A program made the position numbers and the translations under genes. The notes beneath the pieces were generated by a model. That model was not told where the DNA came from and did not search any database. It was given only the letters and a program-made list of their open reading frames with translations. This document shows, piece after piece, positions 24,608-29,734 of a DNA stretch of 29,734 nt. Every line of letters starts with the position of its first letter. Within the stretch, counting starts at the first letter, position 1. Origin of the DNA: CAZFDT01 sp964518335 (lineage in GTDB: Bacteria; Planctomycetota; Phycisphaerae; Phycisphaerales; Phycisphaeraceae); the NCBI GenBank assembly GCA_964518335.1, contig CAZFDT010000063.1, forward strand, positions 1 through 29,734, written 5' to 3'.

Positions 24608-25381
24608 ATGACAAACACGGACGGACTGTCGCTCAACCGAAGACAGATGATGATGGGCCTGAGCGCGACGGCCGGCGCGGCGATGCTCGGCGGGGCTGTG
24701 CCCGGCATGCCGGGCGCCGCGGCGCTGGCGGCGGGCATCGGCGACGAGGGCTTCGACGCCGCCTCGGGCAAGTACGTGCTGCCCCCGTTGCCTTACGCCC
24801 ACGACGCGCTGGAGGACGCCATCGACGCCCGCACCATGGAGCTGCACCACGGCAAACATCACGCCGCTTACGTCACCGGCATCAACAACGCCGTGACGAA
24901 GCTCGCCGAGGCGCGGGAGAAGGGCGACTACTCGCTCGTGCAGCACTGGAGCCGCCAGGTGGCGTTCCACGGCGGGGGGCACGCACTGCACTCGGTGTTC
25001 TGGAAGAACATGGCGCCCGCCGGCAGTCGCGGCGAACCGACGGGCCAGCTCGAGGTGGCACTGCAACGCGACTTCGGCTCCGTCGAGGCGTTCAAGGCGC
25101 ATTTCTCGGCGGCGGCCAACGCCGTCGAAGGCGGCGGCTGGGGCATCCTGGGCATCTGTCCGATCTCGCACAAGCTCATCGTTCTGCAGGGCGAGAACCA
25201 GCAGAAGCTCACCGTCTGGGGCATGACGCCGCTGCTGGTGCTCGACGTGTGGGAGCACGCCTACTACCTGCGCTACGCCAACGCCCGCGCTGAGTACGTC
25301 AAGGCATGGTGGTCGGTGGTGAACTGGAACGACGTGGCGCAGCGCTTTGCCGCGGCCACGTCGGGCCAGGAAGGCGCCTGA
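24608..25381 (+). CDS. Tat-exported Fe/Mn superoxide dismutase
   Basis: A 257-residue protein, longer than the usual 190-210 because of an N-terminal leader. SLNRRQMMMGLSATAGAAML is a twin-arginine signal with a hydrophobic stretch, so the enzyme should be exported folded with its metal. The dismutase part begins at YVLPPLPYAHDALE. Metal ligands are visible: His80 in MELHHGKHH, His128 in GGGHALHSVFW, and Asp213 and His217 in LDVWEHAYYL. The GGGH segment is more common in manganese or cambialistic enzymes, but the metal cannot be assigned. It converts superoxide to oxygen and peroxide, probably in the periplasm. AAGGAG lies about ten bases before the ATG at 24608. It follows the Fur-like gene and is probably cotranscribed with it. 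Confidence 0.92.
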   Translation: MTNTDGLSLNRRQMMMGLSATAGAAMLGGAVPGMPGAAALAAGIGDEGFDAASGKYVLPPLPYAHDALEDAIDARTMELHHGKHHAAYVTGINNAVTKLAEAREKGDYSLVQHWSRQVAFHGGGHALHSVFWKNMAPAGSRGEPTGQLEVALQRDFGSVEAFKAHFSAAANAVEGGGWGILGICPISHKLIVLQGENQQKLTVWGMTPLLVLDVWEHAYYLRYANARAEYVKAWWSVVNWNDVAQRFAAATSGQEGA

Positions 25382-25390
25382 TGCAAAAGA

Positions 25391-25424
25391 CCACGCCCCC
25401 CACCGTGGCGGTAAGGGGGCGTGG
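25391..25424 (-). terminator. Terminator between sod and dnaA
   Basis: CCACGCCCCC (25391-25400) and GGGGGCGTGG (25415-25424) form a perfect 10-bp stem between convergent genes. On the minus strand TCTTTTG follows, which favours termination of dnaA transcripts. On the plus strand no T tract follows. Confidence 0.75.
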
Positions 25425-25468
25425 CGGAGGAGAATGCGTTGCAGTGCGACCGGCGGGCGTGGGCGCGG

Positions 25469-26950
25469 TCACGCTCGCGCCAGGACGTCGCGCACGCGCT
25501 GCACCAGTTGCCGCGGGCAGGTCTGCTCCATGCGGCCGGGCAGCACCAGGTCGCGATCTTTCTCGAGCTGCTTGGCCAGGCGCTGCGCGGCCGTGATCAC
25601 CGTCGAGTGATTGTTGCGGCTCATCGCCGCGGCGATCTCGGGATAGCTCATCGGCGTCATCTCGCGGGCCATGAGCACGGCGATCGATCGGGCCAGCACC
25701 AGGTGGCGGCTGCGCCCCGGCCCGAGCACCTGCGCGGGGGCGACGCCCACCTGCTCGCAGGTCACTTTGAGAATGGTGTCGAATTTGACGATGCGTCGCG
25801 GCGCGGGCGCGGGCAGGGACTCGAACAGGCGCTCGACCAGGGCGTGGCCGACCTCGCCGTCGCTGCCGTTGCCGTTGCTTTGCAGCAGGCGCGACATGGC
25901 GTGCAGCTTGGTGATCGCGCCCTCGATGTCGCGGACGCTGCCGTGGCATCGGTCGGCGAGGGTGCGCGTCACCGCCTCGACGAGCGTCAGGCCTCGGCGC
26001 GCGGCGATGGCCTGGATGATCCTGACGCGCGTGGCGGTGTCGGGCCGATGCACCTCGACCACCATGCCGCGCACGCACCGGCTGACCAGCGCGTCGCTGA
26101 AGGCGTGAATCAGCTTCGGATGATTGTCGCTGGCCAGCGCCACCTTCGCCCCACCCAGCTCCAGGGCGTCGAAGCTGTGCAGAAACTCCTGCTGCGTGGC
26201 GCTCTTGTTGGCGATGAAGTGCACGTCGTCGATCGCCAAGAGGTCGAGCTTGCGGATGCGACGGCGGAAGGCGTCGATCTTGTTGCTGCGGATGGCGGCG
26301 AGGAAGTCGTTGGTGAACTGCTCGCCGGTGGCGTAGAGGATGCGTGCGTCGGGATGGCGTTCGAGGACGCGCTGGCAGATGCCTTGGAGCAGGTGGGTCT
26401 TGCCCAGGCCGCAGCCGCCGTGGATGAAGAGGGTGTGGCCTCCGCCGGCGGCGCGGGGGCCGACGGCGTGCGACTCGTCCTCGGCCAGGCGCGCGGCGGC
26501 GGCGTGGGCCAGCTCATTGGACGGCCCGACGATGAACTCGTCGAGCTTGTGCCGGAACGTCGTGCCCCGCGCCGCCGCTTCGGGACGCGGCGTGGCGCGA
26601 CGACGCGACGACTCGGTGACGATCTGGATCGTGCCCGGCGGCGCGGTGCGCGCGGCGGCGGCGTCCCGCTCGCTGAACCGGGACGGATCGACGCGCACCT
26701 CCACGTGAACGTCCTCGCCCGCTTCCAGATCGGCGGCGCGGCGCAGGTCGTGCTCGAAGTGGCGGCCGATCCAGTCGGCGATGAACCGATTGGGCACGGC
26801 CACGTGCAACTGACGGGCGTGGTCGAGAAAGTCGAAGCGGGCGCTGCGGTCGAACCACATCTTGTATCGATGGGAACCGACGCGCTGCTCCAGGCGATGC
26901 GCAATGCGTGCGCAAACGTCCGGGGGGGACGTTGTCGTGGCCGTGGTCAC
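25469..26950 (-). CDS. dnaA: Chromosomal replication initiator protein DnaA
   Basis: A 493-residue protein. The GTG at 26950 is chosen because AAGGAG (26961-26956) lies five bases upstream; the longer frame to 27052 lacks a site. Domain I is short and divergent, with WFDRSARFDF and VPNRFIADWIGRHF. The AAA+ domain has Walker A GGCGLGKTHLLQ (near residue 178) and Walker B LLAIDDVHFI (near 237). Domain IV has YPEIAAAMSRNNHSTVITAA (near 436-455), the helix-turn-helix signature that reads DnaA boxes. It melts the origin to start replication. A candidate promoter and one consensus DnaA box lie upstream. No dnaN, recF or gyrB is next to it; a GNAT gene takes that place. Confidence 0.95.
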   Translation of the reverse strand: MTTATTTSPPDVCARIAHRLEQRVGSHRYKMWFDRSARFDFLDHARQLHVAVPNRFIADWIGRHFEHDLRRAADLEAGEDVHVEVRVDPSRFSERDAAAARTAPPGTIQIVTESSRRRATPRPEAAARGTTFRHKLDEFIVGPSNELAHAAAARLAEDESHAVGPRAAGGGHTLFIHGGCGLGKTHLLQGICQRVLERHPDARILYATGEQFTNDFLAAIRSNKIDAFRRRIRKLDLLAIDDVHFIANKSATQQEFLHSFDALELGGAKVALASDNHPKLIHAFSDALVSRCVRGMVVEVHRPDTATRVRIIQAIAARRGLTLVEAVTRTLADRCHGSVRDIEGAITKLHAMSRLLQSNGNGSDGEVGHALVERLFESLPAPAPRRIVKFDTILKVTCEQVGVAPAQVLGPGRSRHLVLARSIAVLMAREMTPMSYPEIAAAMSRNNHSTVITAAQRLAKQLEKDRDLVLPGRMEQTCPRQLVQRVRDVLARA

Positions 26951-27162
26951 GATCACTCCTTGGTCGCTGTGGGCCGGATGCTCACGAGCGCGTCGGGGCG
27001 CCGCGAGGTTTGTGTGCGTCAGGCCGGGACAGGTCCCGGCGATCCTGGACATGGTTCCATCCCCTGATCATCTCGACGCATGTTCGTGTGCCTTTGGCAG
27101 GCTCGATCACATGGTGTCGTGGCGTGCGTCGGATGAGTTGGTGCTCCATCACCAACACTGCG

Positions 27163-27190
27163 AAGATAGAGATTGGCGCACGCGCGTCAA
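27163..27190 (-). promoter_or_regulatory. Candidate dnaA promoter
   Basis: On the minus strand TTGACG (27190-27185) and TATCTT (27168-27163) are separated by 16 bp. The leader to the GTG at 26950 would be about 205 nt, long enough for additional control. Confidence 0.5.
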
Positions 27191-27299
27191 TGGGGGGTGC
27201 GCGCCACAAAATGCGCGCGTGCATGTGAGTGATTGACAAACATGGGGTTTAGGTGAAGAGATTATTTTTCCACCCCGTGCGGCGTCGCATGGAACAAGA

Positions 27300-27308
27300 T
27301 GTGGATAA
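27300..27308 (-). promoter_or_regulatory. Consensus DnaA box
   Basis: TGTGGATAA on the plus strand is the exact complement of TTATCCACA. It lies about 110 bp upstream of the candidate dnaA promoter, so it could serve autoregulation or an origin. Confidence 0.6.
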
Positions 27309-27350
27309 CGTGCGCCAAGTGAAGCGACGCCTCGCCGGCGCAGCGCTCTT

Positions 27351-28346
27351 TCATCGCGCACCGTGCGGCAACACGCGGATCATCGCCGTCTTTTTCGTGC
27401 CGCTTGCGAACCCCAGACGCCGGTAGAGACGAATCGCCGGCGCGTTGGCGTCGTCCACGGCCAGCACCATGGTCGTCGCGCCGTGCCGCGGCACGATCGA
27501 CAGGCCGTGCAGCAGCAGTTGTCGCGCCAGGCCGCGGCCGCGAAACGCCGGCGCCAATCCCAGATACACCAGTTCGGCCGTCGCGCGCTGGGGCAACAAA
27601 TTGAGCAACATCACCGCCGCGGGCTTGCCGCCACGATGCAGCGCATACCACAGTGTCGGCGTGAACATCCCCGTCGTCTTGTGACCAGCCATCACGTCGT
27701 CGATCGGACGCAGCCCCAGCAGGCCCGGACAGTCCAGCGTCTGCTCGTAACTCTCGACAATGGCCCGTGCGAACAGGTCGTGCGTCGCCTCGCTGTAATG
27801 CACCGCCTCCAGGTCGGGTGGAAGCTGCAGCGGCATCATCGGCAGGTCCGTACCGCGCTGCATGTAGAGCAACTCGGCCAGACGATGGAACCCCGCAGCC
27901 ACAAACGCCTGCATCTCGCGCCGCTGCGGCGGATCGAGCAACGCCTGCACCAGTCGCAGCTTGGCCGGATCGAGCCCACCGCACACTTGCCGCAGCAGCG
28001 TCACCGTCACCGCCTCGTCGCGGCTGTCGAGCATCGGCGACACGAACGCCATCGCCGTCCGGCCCGCGTTGGGCATCACCAGCGCCGCGGCACCGGCCGT
28101 CCCTTCGCCTCGCATGGCCACCCACAAGTCGTCCAAGGGCAGATGCTGGTCGGTCACGTACGACAGAAACTGATCCACCGCCATGTCGCCGCCCTCAGCC
28201 CGACCCGTCAGGAGCAGGGACAACGCCCAGCGGCGGTCGGCCGGGCCGATGCGGACGCATCGCACCCCGGGCAGGTCGGGCATGGCGTCGTGCATCGGGT
28301 TCGTGCTGATCGCGGCCATGGCGGGGGCGGGCTCGGCGGGGGACAT
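27351..28346 (-). CDS. Tandem GNAT-family N-acetyltransferase
   Basis: A 331-residue protein. The start is uncertain; the ATG at 28346 has AAGGGG just upstream, and ATGs slightly later are possible. The C-terminal half has a clear GNAT core: LVYLGLAPAFRGRGLARQLL (acetyl-CoA-binding motif A, Q/RxxGxG/A) and DDANAPAIRLYRRLGFASGT (motif B). The N-terminal half has a weaker GNAT-like region ending in ALLDPPQRREMQAFVAAGFH and LAELLYMQR. Two-domain GNATs include mycothiol synthase-like and other enzymes, but no substrate can be inferred. The start region overlaps the promoter of the divergent plus-strand gene. Confidence 0.75.
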   Translation of the reverse strand: MSPAEPAPAMAAISTNPMHDAMPDLPGVRCVRIGPADRRWALSLLLTGRAEGGDMAVDQFLSYVTDQHLPLDDLWVAMRGEGTAGAAALVMPNAGRTAMAFVSPMLDSRDEAVTVTLLRQVCGGLDPAKLRLVQALLDPPQRREMQAFVAAGFHRLAELLYMQRGTDLPMMPLQLPPDLEAVHYSEATHDLFARAIVESYEQTLDCPGLLGLRPIDDVMAGHKTTGMFTPTLWYALHRGGKPAAVMLLNLLPQRATAELVYLGLAPAFRGRGLARQLLLHGLSIVPRHGATTMVLAVDDANAPAIRLYRRLGFASGTKKTAMIRVLPHGAR

Positions 28347-28373
28347 TGACCCCTTAACCATTGATCGTACAAT
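28346..28373 (+). promoter_or_regulatory. Sigma70-type promoter of the 28410 gene
   Basis: TTGACC (28346-28351) and TACAAT (28368-28373) are separated by 16 bp. Transcription would start near 28380, downstream of an ATG at 28377, which supports the ATG at 28410 as the true start, with a leader of about 30 nt. The promoter overlaps the start of the divergent GNAT gene. Confidence 0.65.
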
Positions 28374-28409
28374 GGCATGTCGCTTGGGAAAACCTCTGTG
28401 AGATCGCCC

Positions 28410-29096
28410 ATGACAGACCTGTTTCACCGTCGCTGGATGCTCACCGTGGCCTTGGCACTGGCGGGGCTCAGCCCGGCGCTGGCGCAGGAGGCCGCCGAGG
28501 CCGACGCAGCGCAGGCCCAGGCCGTGGGTCAAAGCGTCGCCAATCCCGAGGGCGTGCCCGAGCCATCGCTCGTGCCGCGGTCGTGGGACCTGGAGATCAC
28601 CGCGCAGCCGCTGCGGTCGATCCTCGTGCGCCAGCCCAGCGGATCGTTCGACGCCTACTGGTACATGGCCTACAAGCTCGTGAACAACACGGGTCAGGAG
28701 CGGCAGTTCGTGCCCGAGTTCACCATGGCGACCGATGCCGGCGACGTCATCGAGGCCGGCCGCGGCGTCCCGCCCACTGTCTTCGACGCCATCAAGGCCA
28801 AGCTCGGCAACCCGCTGCTGGAAAGCCCCAACGAAGTCATCGGCCGCATCCTCCAGGGCAGCGACTTCGCACGCGAGTCCGTCGCCATCTGGAAACACCC
28901 CGGCCACGACATCGACCAGGCCCGCGTCTTCGCCTCCGGCCTCTCCGGCGAAACCATCCGCATCGCCAACCCCCTCACCCAGGACACCGTCGTCCTCCGC
29001 AAGACTTGGATGCAGACCTTCGACCTTCCCGGCACCACCGACTCGATCGACAAAGCCACCGTGATCCCCGGCCCCATCCGCTGGGTCATGCGCTGA
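28410..29096 (+). CDS. Secreted protein of unknown function
   Basis: A 228-residue protein. The ATG at 28410 is favoured over 28377 by promoter position and by the signal peptide directly after it (FHRRWMLTVALALAGLSPAL, cleavage near ALA-QE). The mature part begins with an Ala/Glu/Gln-rich linker, then a compact domain with WDLEITAQPLRSILV and WYMAYKLVNNTGQERQFVPE, and a late GETIRIANPLTQD and KTWMQTFDLPG. This looks like a beta-sandwich of an uncharacterised planctomycete family. No catalytic motif was recognised. Confidence 0.7.
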   Translation: MTDLFHRRWMLTVALALAGLSPALAQEAAEADAAQAQAVGQSVANPEGVPEPSLVPRSWDLEITAQPLRSILVRQPSGSFDAYWYMAYKLVNNTGQERQFVPEFTMATDAGDVIEAGRGVPPTVFDAIKAKLGNPLLESPNEVIGRILQGSDFARESVAIWKHPGHDIDQARVFASGLSGETIRIANPLTQDTVVLRKTWMQTFDLPGTTDSIDKATVIPGPIRWVMR

Positions 29097-29112
29097 GGCC
29101 TCCCACGCCACG

Positions 29113-29140
29113 CCGGAGCTGAGGCCCTGCGAAGCTCCGG
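29113..29140 (+). terminator. Hairpin after the secreted-protein gene
   Basis: CCGGAGCT (29113-29120) and AGCTCCGG (29133-29140) form a perfect 8-bp stem with a 12-base loop, 16 bp after the stop of the preceding gene. No T tract follows, so its role as a terminator is uncertain. Confidence 0.4.
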
Positions 29141-29497
29141 ATGCCTCTCGCCATGCGCGGAAACCTCATCAGGTTCGCACAGAACAGTCCCACCAAGGAC
29201 TACATCAATCTCATCCTGTTGGGGATGTTGCGTCACGCCCAGTCTGACTGGGACATCAACGACGCCGACGGCCTGCCAGCACCGCAGTACGGTCCTGACT
29301 TCGACATGACGGGCGTCACCTTCGATCGTGTCGTCAACCGTCTCAAAGTCATGTCCGGCCTCGACCCCGTGACCTATCGCGACCCCAGGGAAGGCGCTAT
29401 TGAACTGGTCATCAACGGCGTCAACTACGTTGCGAACACCCGCTTCATGGACCAAAGCACGCGCATCGTCCATCTACACCTGCGGCGCGTGGCGTGA
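29141..29497 (+). CDS. Short protein resembling the pre-ATPase region of GspE/PilB ATPases
   Basis: A 118-residue reading frame. Segments fit the N-terminal part of type II secretion or type IV pilus ATPases: MLRHAQSDWDINDADG (like the A-SD-IH step), VTFDRVVNRLKVMSGLDP (like the V-x-RLK-x-M-AGLD step), YRDPREGAIELVINGVNYV (like the R-PQDGR step) and ANTRFMDQSTRIVHLHLRR. The Walker A and B motifs of the ATPase domain are missing, so it is either a stand-alone fragment, a truncated gene or a domain used for another purpose. The start may be 29141 or 29153, and no ribosome site is clear. The resemblance is by eye only. Confidence 0.45.
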   Translation: MPLAMRGNLIRFAQNSPTKDYINLILLGMLRHAQSDWDINDADGLPAPQYGPDFDMTGVTFDRVVNRLKVMSGLDPVTYRDPREGAIELVINGVNYVANTRFMDQSTRIVHLHLRRVA

Positions 29498-29734
29498 CTA
29501 CGTCAGCCAATTCTCATACGCGGTACCGGGAATGTGCCTGAAACGTGTGTCCGCGGAGAGCAGCGCCAACCCTAAAGGCAAGCTCGACTCGACAAAGAAA
29601 AAAAGCACCCCGGCCGAGTACGTCTACCGGGGCCAGTTCTGCCGACGGATTAGGACACTTCCCGGGCGAGCGCGGGGTCACTTCCGGACTGTGTATGTCA
29701 ACCTGGGTTTGGAGCCATGGGTTGGGTGTGCATG
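29498..29734. other. Right edge region
   Basis: No confirmed gene. A plus-strand frame from an ATG at 29532 stays open to the window end (67 codons, with TPAEYVYRGQF) but has no ribosome site and crosses a minus-strand terminator, so it may be spurious. Confidence 0.35.
29597..29632 (-). terminator. Rho-independent terminator reading on the minus strand
   Basis: CCCCGG (29608-29613) and CCGGGG (29627-29632) form a stem. On the minus strand it is followed by TGCTTTTTTTC, a strong T tract. It implies a minus-strand gene to the right, outside the window. Confidence 0.6.

Larger units (their letters stand above)
26951..27350. promoter_or_regulatory. dnaA upstream region, possible origin segment
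   Basis: This 400-bp non-coding region precedes dnaA. It contains the dnaA promoter at 27163-27190, an AT-rich run at about 27230-27270, and a perfect DnaA box at 27300-27308. A weaker box-like TTTTCCACC lies at 27266-27274. One good box is few for an origin, so calling it oriC is only tentative. Confidence 0.4.

Overview
The window is GC-rich bacterial chromosome, most likely from a planctomycete of the Phycisphaerae type. The pointers are two proteins with complete PEP-CTERM tails, a third secreted repeat protein of the same style that runs off the left edge, very large secreted polysaccharide-degrading enzymes, a GntR/LacI-type hybrid regulator, and planctomycete-style uncharacterised proteins. 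This placement rests on protein style only. No rRNA, tRNA, CRISPR array or intact insertion sequence was seen.

The left part (1-17.9 kb) looks like a carbohydrate locus. It holds a truncated secreted beta-repeat protein (minus), a divergent PEP-CTERM propeller-like protein (plus), and a coupled DegT-type aminotransferase plus NodB-type deacetylase operon (minus). These are followed by a secreted right-handed beta-helix protein and a 1451-residue heparinase II/III-type protein (plus), a GH32/GH43-like propeller protein (minus), a GntR-LacI regulator (plus), and a small PEP-CTERM protein (minus). Long gaps of 0.4-1.1 kb with no convincing gene separate them, and some may hold decayed genes. A near-identical 19-bp element lies upstream of two of the secreted-protein genes, and a shorter 10-bp version lies upstream of a third. 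It contains a GT-N4-AC core of the kind GntR regulators bind, so the local regulator is a reasonable candidate to control this set.

The right part (18.4-29.7 kb) is more compact. It holds an ADP-ribosylglycohydrolase-family protein, a convergent uncharacterised protein, a PGPGW-like membrane protein, a solitary nuoA with a promoter that implies a leaderless mRNA, and a duplicated membrane protein with IHE motifs. Next come a fur-like regulator followed by a Tat-exported Fe/Mn superoxide dismutase, dnaA with one perfect DnaA box upstream, a tandem GNAT protein, a secreted hypothetical protein with a strong promoter, and a short GspE-like fragment. A terminator read on the minus strand near the right end suggests another minus-strand gene outside the window.
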